Positions 9,250 through 19,139 are shown, numbered from the stretch's first letter. The stretch: DNA of 64,000 bases from Brevibacterium limosum (GCF_011617705.1 NZ_CP050154.1:2108001-2172000), one strand, 5' to 3'. Translations and numbers: made by a program. The notes: generated by a model not told the origin, from the letters alone.

Positions 9250-11142
9250 ATGTCGAATTCCGTTCAGATGCCGGCTCTCGGAGAGTCGGTCACCGAGGGC
9301 ACTGTCACTCGCTGGCTCAAGGAAGTGGGCGAAGAAGTCGAGGTAGACGAGCCATTGCTCGAAGTGTCGACCGACAAGGTCGACACGGAGATCCCCAGCC
9401 CGTATGCCGGCACCCTCGAGAAGATCCTCGCCGAAGAAGATGACGTGGTCGAGGTCGGCGGCGACCTCGCCTACATCGGCGACGGCAGCGGTACGTCCTC
9501 CGACGAGGAAGCACCGGCCGAGGAACCCGCCGAGGAGCCTGCTGAGGCACCTGCCGAAGAAGCCCCTGCTGAAGAGCCTGCTGAGGCACCTGCCGAAGAA
9601 GCCCCTGCTGAAGAGGCTCCCGCTCACGAAGCACCGGCAGCCGATGAGGCACCGACGGAGGAATCCGCTCCTGCCGCTTCTGATTCCGGTTCCTCCGAAG
9701 GCACCGAGATCACGATGCCCGCGCTCGGCGAGTCCGTCACCGAAGGCACCGTGACCCGTTGGCTCAAGGACGTCGGCGAAGAGGTCGAGGTCGACGAACC
9801 TCTGCTCGAGGTCTCCACCGACAAGGTCGACACCGAGGTCCCCTCCCCCGTCGCCGGAGTCGTTCAGGCTCACCTCGCAGACGAGGACGACACCGTCGAG
9901 GTCGGAGCGCCTCTGGCTCGCATCGGTTCCGGTGCCCCGTCCGAATCCGCACCGGCCGAGGAAGCCCCCAAGGAAGAAGCTCCCGCCGAGGCTGCCCCCA
10001 AGGAAGAAGCTCCCAAGGAGGACGCTCCTGCCGAAGAGGCACCGAAGCAGGAGGCTCTCAAGGAGGAGGCGCCGAAGCAGGAGTCGGCTCCCAAGCCGGC
10101 CGCAGCCGCGTCGGCGCAGTCGGCTTCTGCCGCTCAGGCCGAGGAGCCTGTGGACGCCGCTGCCCAGGCCCCTGCCGCCGCCGACACCGTGGGCGAGAAC
10201 GCCGCCTACGTCACACCGCTCGTGCGCCGCCTGGCCCGCGAGAAGGGTGTCGACCTCTCGCAGGTCACCGGCACCGGAGTGGGCGGACGCATCCGCAAGC
10301 AGGATGTCGAGGCGGCCGCGAAGAGCGCTCCCGCCGCGGCCCCCGCTGCACAGTCCGGCGCACCGGCCGCCGCGTCCAAGGCTCCGTTCAAGGTCGAGAT
10401 CCCCGAGGAGGTCGCGAAGCTGCGCGGCACCACGGAGAAGGCTTCGCGCATCCGCCAGACCATCGCCAAGCGCATGAGCGAGTCCCTCGATGTCTCTGCT
10501 CAGCTCACGCAGGTCATCGAAGTGGATATGTCTCGCGTCGTGAAGCTGCGCAAGGCCAACAAGGAGGCATTCCAGGCCAAGCACGGTTCGAAGCTGACCT
10601 ATCTGCCGTTCTTCGCGAAGGCCATCGTCGAGGCGCTTCAGGTGCACCCGAAGGTCAACGCGCAGTACGATCTCGAGTCGCAGCAGATCACCTACTTCGA
10701 TCACGAACACCTGGCCGTCGCGGTCGACACTCCGCGCGGACTGCTCGTTCCCGTGATCAAGGATGCCGGTGATCTCAGCGTGGCGGGCCTGTCCAAGGCC
10801 ATCGATGATGTCGCTGACCGGACCCGCAACAACAAGATCATGCCGGATGAGCTCTCGGGCGGAACGTTCACGGTGACCAACATCGGTTCCGTCGGCGCGC
10901 TGTTCGACACGCCGATCATCAACCAGCCGCAGATGGGCATCATCGGCACGGGTGCGATCGTGCGTCGCCCCATCGCCGTGAAGACGGTCGACGGCGACGA
11001 GGCGATCGCCATCCGTGACATGGTGTACCTGCCGTTGACCTACAACCACCAGCTGGTCGACGGTGCGGATGCGGGACGTTTCCTGCAGACGATCAAGGCA
11101 CGTCTGGAAGAAGGCAACTTCGAGGCCGATCTCGACCTCTGA
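9250..11142 (+). CDS. sucB: Dihydrolipoamide acyltransferase (E2) with two lipoyl domains
   Basis: Core acyltransferase of 2-oxo-acid dehydrogenase complexes, 630 residues. Order: lipoyl domain 1 (about 1-80, Lys in [12 protein letters not shown]), Ala/Pro/Glu linker, lipoyl domain 2 (about 153-230, [12 protein letters not shown]), a second linker, peripheral-subunit-binding domain (about 315-355, [15 protein letters not shown]), and the catalytic domain with active site [15 protein letters not shown]. The first linker holds a perfect 39-base tandem duplication at 9535-9612. In actinobacteria one E2 often serves pyruvate dehydrogenase, so it probably partners AceE (41980-44742). Whether it is a succinyl- or acetyltransferase cannot be decided from sequence alone. 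Confidence 0.92.
   Translation: MSNSVQMPALGESVTEGTVTRWLKEVGEEVEVDEPLLEVSTDKVDTEIPSPYAGTLEKILAEEDDVVEVGGDLAYIGDGSGTSSDEEAPAEEPAEEPAEAPAEEAPAEEPAEAPAEEAPAEEAPAHEAPAADEAPTEESAPAASDSGSSEGTEITMPALGESVTEGTVTRWLKDVGEEVEVDEPLLEVSTDKVDTEVPSPVAGVVQAHLADEDDTVEVGAPLARIGSGAPSESAPAEEAPKEEAPAEAAPKEEAPKEDAPAEEAPKQEALKEEAPKQESAPKPAAAASAQSASAAQAEEPVDAAAQAPAAADTVGENAAYVTPLVRRLAREKGVDLSQVTGTGVGGRIRKQDVEAAAKSAPAAAPAAQSGAPAAASKAPFKVEIPEEVAKLRGTTEKASRIRQTIAKRMSESLDVSAQLTQVIEVDMSRVVKLRKANKEAFQAKHGSKLTYLPFFAKAIVEALQVHPKVNAQYDLESQQITYFDHEHLAVAVDTPRGLLVPVIKDAGDLSVAGLSKAIDDVADRTRNNKIMPDELSGGTFTVTNIGSVGALFDTPIINQPQMGIIGTGAIVRRPIAVKTVDGDEAIAIRDMVYLPLTYNHQLVDGADAGRFLQTIKARLEEGNFEADLDL
9535..9612 (+). repeat. Perfect 39-base tandem duplication in the E2 linker
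   Basis: Two identical 39-base units (9535-9573 and 9574-9612), each coding for [13 protein letters not shown], lie in the flexible linker between the lipoyl domains. The unit is a multiple of three, so copy number can change without breaking the frame. Confidence 0.9.
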
Positions 11143-11166
11143 ACCTGACTCTTCCGCACACCTTTC

Positions 11167-11196
11167 GAGGGGCCGACCACGCATGGTCGGCCCCTC
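11167..11196 (+). terminator. Strong hairpin terminator between convergent E2 gene and 11.2-12.6 kb gene
   Basis: Arms GAGGGGCCGACCA (11167-11179) and TGGTCGGCCCCTC (11184-11196) form a perfect 13-bp stem with a 4-base loop. There is no T run. It lies between two convergent genes and could act for both strands. Confidence 0.8.
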
Positions 11197-11203
11197 GGGG
11201 CAT

Positions 11204-12613
11204 TCATGGCTCGGCGATCTCGCGGACCTCTGCAACGAGCCATCTTCCCTCGACCTTCGCCAGCTCGAACTCGACCGACTGGGCGGCGAACTCCTGCAGA
11301 GCGTCACCGCTGCCCGCGCTCGAACGCATGAGCGCCGAGGCGACCACCCGGTCATCGTCGGCGGCAACGATCGTCACGTCCTCGATATCGATCGAATAGT
11401 CCGAGTCGGCATATGCCGATGGATCGATGAGCTCATCCGCCGCCGCGGCAGCGGACTCGGGGACCGTCAGCGCCTGCAGAGCTTCGCTATCGCCGTCGCT
11501 GAGCGCGGCTGCTCGGGACTCACACAGATCCGTGAGAACACCGGTGACCTCGTCGACGCCGAGTGCGGGCGTCCGTGCAGCCGATGAGGCGGACGCCTGG
11601 CCGGAAGACATATCTTCACTGCTCGAGGACTCGGGGGACGACCATGATGACCAGACGACGATTCCGCCGAGAAGCGTCAGGCACACGGCGACGCCGATGA
11701 GCAGCGCGCTGCGTCCCAGCACGTGCGGCAGTGCCATGGTTCTCAGGCGTGACCGGAGAGCATCCACGGCACTCAGCATCGGCGCCAGCAGTCTTCTCCG
11801 TGCCTCCGGTCGCTTCCGCCTCGAACGCCGCGAGCTCTTCGCCCCAGCACGCAGCGGTGAGACTTCTCCGCCGTGCAGAGGCGAAGCCGGAGTCCCGAGG
11901 TTCGACTCGATATCCCCCGTCGTTCCTCGATTCGGTCTGAGTCCGGAGGCCACACGCAGGCGTGCCGTGAGCGCCGATTCGGGTGCCGTTGCACTCTCGG
12001 CGGGAACCAGCGGCAGCGCAGCGGGTCGGTCGAGGGTACGCAGCGACTCGGCTGCCTCGGCGAGGGCGGTTTCCAACCCGACATCGGACGCCGCGTCGTC
12101 GAGGAGACCGGCGACGAGCGATCGCAGGGCCGACGATGATTCGGCCAGTGCCAGGTCCACCGGCAGCAGAGCCTCGGCCCATGGCCTCCCGAAGACGGCA
12201 TGGTAGATCATCTCCCCCACGGCCCGCCGCGGCGTCGTCGTTCTCGGCTCGCAGACGCCGGGAATGATCACCGGCCGGCCTTCGGCATCGAGGGCGAAGG
12301 ACGACAGAGCCAGACGCTCCTCCGGGCGCGTGCAGACCCGCAGTTGTTCGACTATGCCGAGGAACAGCGTGCACAGCTCGGGCTCGGTCAGACCCTGATA
12401 GGCGCGGACGACGTCGAGGACGAGCCCACCGGGTGAAGCGGGGACGATGAGAAGGGAACGGGCGCCGTTCGGCAGAGCCACCTCGGTGAGGGCGAGTACA
12501 CGGGGATCGTCGGCATCGAAGTCATTGTGCACGACGCCCCACGCACTGCGACCGTCGGAATCGCGGACACGATGGATATCGTCCGCGATCGTTGCTTGGA
12601 ACACCCATGTCAT
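11204..12613 (-). CDS. Single-pass membrane protein of unknown function
   Basis: 469 residues, not recognised. About residues 1-215 form a soluble, presumably cytosolic domain whose arrangement loosely recalls a protein-kinase-like fold lacking catalytic motifs (segments such as SLLIVPASPGGLVLDVVRAYQGL and RRAVGEMIYHAVFG); this is a weak impression only. A basic, Ser/Arg-rich stretch (about 220-300) follows. One membrane helix (HVLGRSALLIGVAVCLTLLGG onward, about 310-335) leads to an outside C-terminal domain of about 130 residues that starts Ser-rich and could be NTF2-like. It is divergent from lipB and convergent with the E2 gene. Confidence 0.7.
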   Translation of the reverse strand: MTWVFQATIADDIHRVRDSDGRSAWGVVHNDFDADDPRVLALTEVALPNGARSLLIVPASPGGLVLDVVRAYQGLTEPELCTLFLGIVEQLRVCTRPEERLALSSFALDAEGRPVIIPGVCEPRTTTPRRAVGEMIYHAVFGRPWAEALLPVDLALAESSSALRSLVAGLLDDAASDVGLETALAEAAESLRTLDRPAALPLVPAESATAPESALTARLRVASGLRPNRGTTGDIESNLGTPASPLHGGEVSPLRAGAKSSRRSRRKRPEARRRLLAPMLSAVDALRSRLRTMALPHVLGRSALLIGVAVCLTLLGGIVVWSSWSSPESSSSEDMSSGQASASSAARTPALGVDEVTGVLTDLCESRAAALSDGDSEALQALTVPESAAAAADELIDPSAYADSDYSIDIEDVTIVAADDDRVVASALMRSSAGSGDALQEFAAQSVEFELAKVEGRWLVAEVREIAEP

Positions 12614-12647
12614 GGTTCCTCATCTCCGTTGATGATGATCAGTTGCG

Positions 12648-12667
12648 TTTAATGATGTTTAATGATG
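12648..12667. repeat. Two perfect tandem copies of TTTAATGATG upstream of lipB
   Basis: The 10-base unit occurs at 12648-12657 and 12658-12667, in the AT-richer gap between two divergent genes. One helical turn per unit would suit paired binding of a regulator. Function unknown. Confidence 0.7.
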
Positions 12668-12736
12668 CTCGCCGATGTCGTTATGTGTCAAGGGCCACAG
12701 CCTCGGTGGAGGTCGGCAGATGTGATTGGAAACAAA

Positions 12737-12765
12737 TTGAACACTGGGGTTAAGAGTCATAGTGT
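12737..12765 (+). promoter_or_regulatory. Putative lipB promoter, leaderless transcript
   Basis: TTGAAC (12737-12742) and TAGTGT (12760-12765) are separated by 17 bases. Transcription should start about seven bases further on, at or next to the lipB ATG (12772), so the mRNA would have no leader. No good ribosome site precedes lipB, which fits. Confidence 0.5.
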
Positions 12766-12771
12766 GGAGCC

Positions 12772-13410
12772 ATGCCCCTGGCCACAGAAACGCTCGGGTT
12801 CGCCCCTGTCCTCTCGGACTATCGGCAGACTTGGGAATTGCAGAAGAAGTACCACGACGACGTGCTCGCAGGTGACCGTCCTTCGACGATCCTGCTCCTC
12901 GAGCATTCACCGGTCTACACGGCCGGCAAGCGCACCGAGGACTTCGAGCGGCCCACCGACGGCACCGATGTCATCGACGTCGACCGCGGCGGGAAGATCA
13001 CCTGGCACGGACCCGGACAGTTGGTCGCCTACTGCATCTACAAGCTCAACGATCCCAAAGAAGTCCGCCTCTTCGTGTCCCAGCTCGAGGACGCGATGAT
13101 CCGACTGCTCTCCGAATACGGGATCGAAGCGACCACGATCGAGGGACGTGCCGGCGTCTGGCTGCCAGACGACGGTCTCCGACGCGACCGCAAGATCGGC
13201 GCCATCGGAATCCGCATCCACGAAGGCGTGACGATGCACGGTCTGGCGCTCAACTGCAGCAACGACCTCGGCGCCTACGAATCCATCATCCCCTGCGGGA
13301 TCACCGACGCCGACACCACGACCATCAGTGCCGAACTCGGCCGCACGGTCACTCCCGAGGACGTGGCACAGCGACTCGACGAGATCCTGCACGAGACCAT
13401 CACCGCATAG
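12772..13410 (+). CDS. lipB: Octanoyl-[ACP]:protein N-octanoyltransferase
   Basis: Moves octanoate from acyl carrier protein to the lipoyl domains of E2 and GcvH, the first step of lipoate assembly. The 212-residue protein shows the family motifs [48 protein letters not shown] and IIPCGI, the last carrying the catalytic Cys; the Lys in KIGAIG is the usual partner. The stop codon is part of the lipA ribosome site (TAGGAG), so lipB and lipA are co-transcribed. The donor ACP is encoded at 48169-48420 and the target E2 at 9250-11142. Confidence 0.97.
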   Translation: MPLATETLGFAPVLSDYRQTWELQKKYHDDVLAGDRPSTILLLEHSPVYTAGKRTEDFERPTDGTDVIDVDRGGKITWHGPGQLVAYCIYKLNDPKEVRLFVSQLEDAMIRLLSEYGIEATTIEGRAGVWLPDDGLRRDRKIGAIGIRIHEGVTMHGLALNCSNDLGAYESIIPCGITDADTTTISAELGRTVTPEDVAQRLDEILHETITA

Positions 13411-13420
13411 GAGAACTCAG

Positions 13421-14473
13421 ATGACGATCGCACCAGAGGGCCGCCGCATGCTCCGCGTCGAGGCCCGCAACTCCGAGACTCCCATCGAGGACAAGCCGGC
13501 CTGGATCAAGGCGAAGGCCCATATCGGCCCCGAGTACACGGCACTGAAGTCGCTCGTGCGCAAGCAGGAGCTGCACACGGTCTGCGAAGAGGCAGGCTGC
13601 CCGAACATCTTCGAATGCTGGGAAGATCGCGAAGCGACCTTCCTCATCGGCGGCGAACAGTGCACCCGACGCTGTGACTTCTGCCAGATCGACACCGGCC
13701 GACCGGCCGAATTCGACGCTGACGAGCCGCGCCGCGTGGCCGCCTCGGTGGCGGAGATGGGACTGCGCTACTCGACGATCACCGGTGTGGCCCGTGACGA
13801 CCTCGAAGACGGCGGCGCCTGGCTCTACGCAGAGACCGTGCGCCAGATCCACGACCTCTCCTACGTTGACGGTCGCGGCACCGGCGTCGAACTGCTCATC
13901 CCCGATTTCAATGCCAAACCGGATCAGCTCGCCGAGGTGTTCTCCTCCCGGCCCGAGGTGCTCGCGCACAACGTCGAAACGGTGCCGCGCATCTTCAAGC
14001 GGATCCGCCCCGCGTTCCGCTACGAGCGTTCCCTGTCGGTGATCACGCAGGCCCGCGAAGCCGGTCTGGTCACTAAATCGAACCTCATCCTCGGGATGGG
14101 TGAGACGAACGACGAGATCATCTCCGCACTCCAGGACCTCCACGATGCCGGCTGCGACCTCATCACCATCACGCAGTATCTGCGTCCCTCTCCCCGGCAC
14201 CATCCCGTCACCCGGTGGGTCAAGCCCGCCGACTTCGTGATGCTGCGCGATGCGGCCGAGGAGATCGGCTTCCTCGGTGTGATGTCGGGTCCGCTCGTGC
14301 GTTCTTCTTACCGAGCCGGTCGGCTGTGGGCCACCGCCATGCGTCGCCGCGGCGAAGAGATCCCGTCGCATCTGGCGCACCTGGACAAGCACACGCCCGC
14401 CAAACAGGAGGCGCAGGCGGTTGTGGATACCTTCGGCCCCGGCGAAGAGGTAGACTTGACTGCTGAGCAATGA
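13421..14473 (+). CDS. lipA: Lipoyl synthase (radical SAM)
   Basis: Inserts two sulfur atoms into protein-bound octanoyl groups. From ATG 13421 the protein has 350 residues. It carries both cluster motifs: the auxiliary [12 protein letters not shown] (Cys-x4-Cys-x5-Cys) and the radical [11 protein letters not shown] (Cys-x3-Cys-x2-Cys). Other family blocks are [40 protein letters not shown] and [12 protein letters not shown]. It lies ten bases after lipB, and a hairpin separates it from the DUF4191 gene. Confidence 0.97.
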   Translation: MTIAPEGRRMLRVEARNSETPIEDKPAWIKAKAHIGPEYTALKSLVRKQELHTVCEEAGCPNIFECWEDREATFLIGGEQCTRRCDFCQIDTGRPAEFDADEPRRVAASVAEMGLRYSTITGVARDDLEDGGAWLYAETVRQIHDLSYVDGRGTGVELLIPDFNAKPDQLAEVFSSRPEVLAHNVETVPRIFKRIRPAFRYERSLSVITQAREAGLVTKSNLILGMGETNDEIISALQDLHDAGCDLITITQYLRPSPRHHPVTRWVKPADFVMLRDAAEEIGFLGVMSGPLVRSSYRAGRLWATAMRRRGEEIPSHLAHLDKHTPAKQEAQAVVDTFGPGEEVDLTAEQ

Positions 14474-14507
14474 GCGTCGGCCTCCCCCTGATTTCGGGAG
14501 GCGACGC
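14474..14507 (+). terminator. Hairpin between lipA and DUF4191 gene
   Basis: GCGTCG plus CCTCCC (14474-14486, one bulged G) pair with GGGAGG plus CGACGC (14496-14507). No T run follows, so partial termination or mRNA processing is as likely as full termination. Confidence 0.55.
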
Positions 14508-14536
14508 CGCAACGCCCCTCAAGAGCAAGTGAGAGA

Positions 14537-15274
14537 ATGAGCGAAGAACCGCGTAAGGGACTCTTCCGGCGCAAGCCCAAAGATCCGAACAAGAAGCCCG
14601 GCCGTCTGGCGCAGATGCGTCAGGTCTATGAGCTGTCCGCCAAACACAACAAAGCGACACCGTGGCTGTTGGCTGCGGCGATCCTCGGGTGCACGCTCAT
14701 CGGTCTCATGATCGGTCTGCTCATCGGCGGCACCACCGCGATCTTCACGACGATCCTCGGCTTCATGGTCGGTCTGCTGTTGGGCATGTTCATGCTCGGG
14801 CGCTTCGCCGAGACCGCCGCATTCGCTCAGATGGACGGACAGCCGGGAGCCTTCGGGGCCGTCCTCAACACCGCTCGTCGCGGCTACCTCATGGACGAGA
14901 AGCCCATCGCTGTCGACCCGAAGAGCCGCGATCTCGTGTTCCGCTCGACCGGCCGTGCCGGCGTCGTGCTGCTGAGCGAAGGGCCGAAGGGTCGCAGTGC
15001 GAAGCTGCTGGCCAAGGAGAAGAAGCGTCACGAGCGCATCCTCCCCAACGTCCCGGTTCACACCTTCCAGGGTGGAAAGGAAGACGGCCAGCTGACGATG
15101 AAGCAGGTCGTTCCGGCCGTGCAGAAGCTGCCGCGCAAACTCAACCGCGCCGAGGTGCTGGCCGTGCGCAACCGTCTTGCCGCACTCGGCACTCAGGGTT
15201 CGCGCCCGCCGATCCCGAAGGGAATCGACCCGAATAAGGCCCGCCCGAACCACAAGGCCATGCGCGGACGCTGA
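14537..15274 (+). CDS. DUF4191 membrane protein
   Basis: Actinobacterial family of unknown function, 245 residues, usually encoded just after lipA, as here. A basic N-terminus (RRKPKDPNKKPGRLAQMRQVYE) is followed by two adjacent membrane helices (about residues 38-60 and 64-85). The C-terminal domain of about 150 residues contains RRGYLMDEKPIAVDPKSRDL and GRAGVVLLSEG and ends in a basic tail. The constant link to lipA suggests a role near lipoate or envelope metabolism, but nothing in the sequence proves it. Confidence 0.88.
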   Translation: MSEEPRKGLFRRKPKDPNKKPGRLAQMRQVYELSAKHNKATPWLLAAAILGCTLIGLMIGLLIGGTTAIFTTILGFMVGLLLGMFMLGRFAETAAFAQMDGQPGAFGAVLNTARRGYLMDEKPIAVDPKSRDLVFRSTGRAGVVLLSEGPKGRSAKLLAKEKKRHERILPNVPVHTFQGGKEDGQLTMKQVVPAVQKLPRKLNRAEVLAVRNRLAALGTQGSRPPIPKGIDPNKARPNHKAMRGR

Positions 15275-15353
15275 TCCTCACACATCCAGCGAAGATCCGC
15301 GAAGGCGGCGTCGACTCACTCCGAGTCTGCGCCGCTTCCGTCTCTCCTCCATC

Positions 15354-15437
15354 CCCTCCCCTAATTGCTACCTGACGGCGGCCCAGATACTTCGCGCGAG
15401 GTTGCTGGGCCGCCGTCAGGTAGCAATTAGGGGAGGG
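15354..15437. repeat. Long inverted repeat (REP-like), copy 1
   Basis: Two perfect 33-base arms (15354-15386 and 15405-15437) flank an 18-base centre. The arm contains GCTACCTGACGGCGG and ends in AATTAGGGG on the right. It lies between the convergent DUF4191 and RDD genes. A second copy of the same core is at 25202-25257. No coding potential. It may act as a two-way terminator, and the shared core suggests a dispersed genomic repeat family. Confidence 0.9.
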
Positions 15438-15438
15438 T

Positions 15439-15879
15439 TCAGCGGCGGAGGATGACTGTGCCGGCCGCCAGGTCGTGGAGTCCGCGGTTGTCGCGATTGA
15501 AGATGAGAGCGGGAATGACGAGCACGACGAGCACTGCGCGGATGAGCGACTTGAGCAGACCCGGGACATGGCCGTCGAGACGACGCACCTCGACGCCGAA
15601 GATGCGATGCCCCACCGAATAGCCGAGCGTGCCCACGAGCACGAAGTTCTCTACAGCGAAGATCGCTGGCGCTAGGATCGGATTCGCCGGATCGATGAGA
15701 TTGGCGATCGCCAGACACATCAGCCAGTCGACGAGCAGGGCGAGGATTCGCTTCCACGCCGGGGCCAGAGAATGCGAGCCGTTGACAGGCAGACCCAGCC
15801 GCTTTCCGGGCCAGTCGTCTTCTTCCCTGTCGAACCGGGGCCCTTCGAGCCAGGAACCAAGGTCGTCACGATTGATCAC
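15439..15879 (-). CDS. RDD family membrane protein
   Basis: 146-residue protein of the RDD family. It has a hydrophilic N-terminus (about 40 residues), then helices at about 45-65, 70-92 and 108-128, with the family's Arg in WKRILALLVDWL, the Asp in the first helix and the late RDNRGLHDLAAGTVIL motif. RDD proteins are small integral membrane proteins, some linked to transport, but the role of this one is unknown. The position next to glnA is common in actinobacteria. Its 3' end touches the inverted repeat. Confidence 0.85.
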   Translation of the reverse strand: MINRDDLGSWLEGPRFDREEDDWPGKRLGLPVNGSHSLAPAWKRILALLVDWLMCLAIANLIDPANPILAPAIFAVENFVLVGTLGYSVGHRIFGVEVRRLDGHVPGLLKSLIRAVLVVLVIPALIFNRDNRGLHDLAAGTVILRR

Positions 15880-16022
15880 TCCCCCAGCCTACGGAATCCG
15901 GCCTGAGTGGATCCTCAGGAAACATGCCCGAAACATGGGCGACATCACGACTTCATTCTTCGGCGACTAAGATTGACCGTGGTCAGGACAAACGGCCACC
16001 GTACACGAACTAGGAGACCTAA

Positions 16023-17447
16023 GTGTTCTCGTCTGCTGAAGAACTCGTCAACTATATATCGGACAACGACGTGAAGTTCGTCGATGTCCGGTTCTGCGAC
16101 CTGCCCGGTGTGGTCCAGCACTTCAACCTCCCCGCCGCTTCCTACGGCACCGAGGAGATCACCGAAGGTCTGCTCTTCGACGGGTCCTCCATCACAGGCT
16201 TCCAGGGCATCCACGAATCGGATATGAAGCTGCTGGCCGATGTCACCTCCGCGTACATCGACCCCTTCCGCGAGGCCAAGACGCTGGTCGTCACCCACTC
16301 GATCGTCGATCCGTTCACCGATGAACCCTATTCGCGCGACCCCCGACAGGTCGCGGCCAAGGCCGAGGCCTATCTCGAATCCACCGGAATCGCCGACACC
16401 GTCTTCTTCGGTGCCGAGGCCGAGTTCTACCTCTTCGATTCCATCCGCTACGAGAACACCCCGGGCAGCAGCTTCTACAAGATCGGCTCGCAGGAGGCCG
16501 CCTGGGACATGGGCACGGACGAGCCCGGCGGAAACCAGGGCTACAAGACTCCGTTCAAGGGCGGCTACTTCCCCGTCTCTCCGCAGGACCAGTACGCCGA
16601 TATCCGCGACCAGATGTCCCTGACGCTCGAGCAGATCGGCTTCGAGATGGAGCGGGCGCACCACGAGGTCGGCACTGCCGGTCAGCAGGAGATCAACTAC
16701 AAGTTCAAGGCCCTCCAGCATGCCGGTGATCAGCTGCTCGACTTCAAGTACGTGATCAAGAACACCGCCTTCGAGCTCGGCAAGTCCGCGACCTTCATGC
16801 CCAAGCCGCTCTTCGATGACAACGGCTCGGGCATGCACTGCCACCAGTCGCTGTGGAAGAACGGCGAGCCCCTCTTCTACGACGAGAACGGCTACGGCGG
16901 GCTCTCCGACCTGGCCCGCTGGTACATCGGCGGCCTGATCGAACACGCCGGTGCGGTGCTGGCGTTCACGAACCCGACGATCAACTCCTACCGTCGTCTC
17001 GTGCCCGGTTATGAAGCTCCGGTCAACCTCGTCTACTCCGCGCGCAACCGTTCGGCCGCGATCCGCATTCCTGTGACCGGAACCTCGCCGAAGGCCAAGC
17101 GCCTCGAATTCCGCGTTCCGGACCCCTCGTCGAACCCCTACCTCGCCTTCTCCGCGCAGCTCATGGCCGGGCTCGACGGCATCCGCAACCGCATCGAACC
17201 GCCGGAGCCCATCGACAAGGATCTCTACGAGCTCCCGCCGGAGGAGGCCAAGGACATCAAGCTCGTTCCCGGCACCCTCGACGAGGCGCTCAACGAGCTG
17301 GAGAAGGACCACGACTTCCTCACCGCCGGAGATGTCTTCACTCCCGACCTCATCGAAACGTGGATCCGCATCAAACGTGAGAACGAACTCGATGTCGCTC
17401 GCCTGCGTCCGACGCCGACGGAGTTCGAGCTCTACTACGCACTCTGA
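16023..17447 (+). CDS. glnA: Glutamine synthetase type I, adenylylatable
   Basis: Makes glutamine from glutamate, ammonia and ATP; a dodecamer in this family. GTG start with a strong site (AGGAGACC), 474 residues. Signature pieces: [12 protein letters not shown], the metal-binding [45 protein letters not shown] and [24 protein letters not shown] contains the Tyr that GlnE adenylylates, so activity should be switched by the glnE product encoded nearby. A terminator follows. Confidence 0.97.
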   Translation: MFSSAEELVNYISDNDVKFVDVRFCDLPGVVQHFNLPAASYGTEEITEGLLFDGSSITGFQGIHESDMKLLADVTSAYIDPFREAKTLVVTHSIVDPFTDEPYSRDPRQVAAKAEAYLESTGIADTVFFGAEAEFYLFDSIRYENTPGSSFYKIGSQEAAWDMGTDEPGGNQGYKTPFKGGYFPVSPQDQYADIRDQMSLTLEQIGFEMERAHHEVGTAGQQEINYKFKALQHAGDQLLDFKYVIKNTAFELGKSATFMPKPLFDDNGSGMHCHQSLWKNGEPLFYDENGYGGLSDLARWYIGGLIEHAGAVLAFTNPTINSYRRLVPGYEAPVNLVYSARNRSAAIRIPVTGTSPKAKRLEFRVPDPSSNPYLAFSAQLMAGLDGIRNRIEPPEPIDKDLYELPPEEAKDIKLVPGTLDEALNELEKDHDFLTAGDVFTPDLIETWIRIKRENELDVARLRPTPTEFELYYAL

Positions 17448-17512
17448 TCTCAGGCCGGGCCGGATTCCAGTCGGACCGAGAACCGGCATCTGCAGCCGAG
17501 TGGAATAGAGTG

Positions 17513-17544
17513 AGGGCGTCACGGGTTGTCTCCCGTGGCGCCCT
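17513..17544 (+). terminator. Terminator after glnA
   Basis: AGGGCGTCACGGG (17513-17525) pairs with CCCGTGGCGCCCT (17532-17544), one G-U pair in a 13-bp stem with a 6-base loop, followed by TTCGG. Confidence 0.75.
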
Positions 17545-17603
17545 TTCGGCTCTGCGGCCGCTGACACGGCCGGTCGGATCACGCACCATCGGAGGGATGG
17601 ACT

Positions 17604-19070
17604 TTGACGCACTATGACCTGCTGCTCATCGGCACCGGTTCGGGAAATATGTTCCTCGACAAGCGATTCGCGGGCCTGAAGACCGCCATCGCCGAGGAAT
17701 GGCACTTCGGCGGAACCTGCCTCAACGTCGGCTGCATCCCGACGAAGATGTTCGTCTACCCCGCCACCGTTGCTGAGCAGTCGCGCCAGGCTGACCGTTA
17801 CAACCTGACCCCGACCCACCCCGAAGTCGATTGGGCAGGGCTCCAGAAGCGCATCTTCTCCCGCGTCGACGCGATCGAGTCCGGAGGTCGCGAGTACCGC
17901 AGCAGCGACCGCCAGCCCAATGTCACCGTCGTGCCCGAACACGTTCACTTCACCGGAGAGAAGACCGTACGCACCGCCTCCGGTGAGCAGATCACCGCCG
18001 ATCGCATCGTCATCGCCGCCGGCGCCCACCCGATGATCCCCGACATCGCCGGGCTCGACACGACCCGCGTCGACACCGGCGACTACCCGGTGTTCACCTC
18101 GGACACTGTGATGCGCCGTCCCGATCAGCCAGGGCGCCTGGTCATCATCGGCTCCGGGATCGTCGCGATGGAATTCGCCCATGTCTTCGCCGCCCTAGGC
18201 ACCGAGGTGACCGTCCTGGCTCGTGGGCCCCGCCTCCTGGGCGATATCGATGCGGAAGCCGCCGACGAATTCACCCGGATCTTCGGCTGTTCCCACACTG
18301 TCGTCCACGGGGCCCAGGCCAAGCAGATCGACATCGCCGATGGCGAGGTCACGCTGACCGTCGAACCCAGCGGGCGCCTCGCCGAGGTGGCCCTGCCGGA
18401 GACGATCACGGCAGACGGTGTGCTCGTGGCCACCGGGCGCGTCCCCAACACCGCCGAGCTCGACGTCGCGGCCGCCGGTTTCGACCTCACCGACGGCAAT
18501 CGGCTGTCCGTCGATGAGCACCAACGAGTGCTCTCCGCCGGTCAGCCCGTTCCAGGCGTGTTCGCTCTCGGAGACATCTCCTCACCGCACCAGCTCAAAC
18601 ATGTCGCCAACCACGAAGCGACGATCGTCGGACGCAATCTGGCTGCCGACGTCGCAGCGGGAGGGCCGGGAAGTGCTCCGGTCGACGACCTCGCCGTGGT
18701 CAATCACCACGCCGTCCCCGGTGCCGTGTTCACCTCCCCTCAGGTCGCCTATGTGGGAATGACCGAGGCGCAGGCCACGGATGCCGGACACGATGTCACG
18801 GTCAAGGTGCAGCAGTTCTCCGATGTCGCCTACGGCTGGGCGATGGCCGATGATCCGGGGATCGTGAAGGTCATCGCCGATCGCGGCACCCGGCTCATCC
18901 TCGGCGCGCATATCGTCGGGCATGAAGCATCGATGCTCATCCAACCGCTCATTCAGGCCATGGCCTTCGGTCAGACGGCCGACGAGGTGGCCACCGGACA
19001 GTACTGGATCCACCCGGCACTGCCCGAGGTCGTCGAAAACGCCCTGCTCGGACTCGAATTCGAGGACTGA
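17604..19070 (+). CDS. mtr: Mycothione reductase
   Basis: NADPH- and FAD-dependent enzyme that reduces oxidised mycothiol, the main low-molecular thiol of actinobacteria. TTG start (17604) after GGAGGGATGG, 488 residues. Distinctive mycothione-reductase start LLLIGTGSGNMFLDKRF, redox disulfide FGGTCLNVGCIPTKMF, NADPH fold IIGSGIVAMEFAHVFAALG, FALGDISSPHQLKHVAN and the C-terminal HPALPEVVENALLG with the His-Glu pair. The GSGN motif and the IPTKM variant separate it from the lpdA-type gene in this window. Confidence 0.94.
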   Translation: MTHYDLLLIGTGSGNMFLDKRFAGLKTAIAEEWHFGGTCLNVGCIPTKMFVYPATVAEQSRQADRYNLTPTHPEVDWAGLQKRIFSRVDAIESGGREYRSSDRQPNVTVVPEHVHFTGEKTVRTASGEQITADRIVIAAGAHPMIPDIAGLDTTRVDTGDYPVFTSDTVMRRPDQPGRLVIIGSGIVAMEFAHVFAALGTEVTVLARGPRLLGDIDAEAADEFTRIFGCSHTVVHGAQAKQIDIADGEVTLTVEPSGRLAEVALPETITADGVLVATGRVPNTAELDVAAAGFDLTDGNRLSVDEHQRVLSAGQPVPGVFALGDISSPHQLKHVANHEATIVGRNLAADVAAGGPGSAPVDDLAVVNHHAVPGAVFTSPQVAYVGMTEAQATDAGHDVTVKVQQFSDVAYGWAMADDPGIVKVIADRGTRLILGAHIVGHEASMLIQPLIQAMAFGQTADEVATGQYWIHPALPEVVENALLGLEFED

Positions 19071-19139
19071 GCGTTCGACCGACGTCTGATTCGGCGCCGG
19101 GGTGAATTCGCCAGACGGCGAAGTGCCGCGCTCGCTGAG

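Noticed and set aside
9223..11367. 714-codon frame antisense to the E2 gene
   Set aside because: Low-complexity Gly/Arg/Leu sequence mirrored from the Ala/Glu-rich linkers; no ribosome site or motif.
12738..12754. TGAACACTG before lipB as a second BioQ site
   Set aside because: Only the left half matches; the right half (GGGGTTAAG) does not. The bases are better explained as the -35 element of lipB.
15945..18182. 745-codon frame antisense to glnA and mtr
   Set aside because: Crosses two clear genes and their terminator; amino acid pattern is that of a shadow frame.
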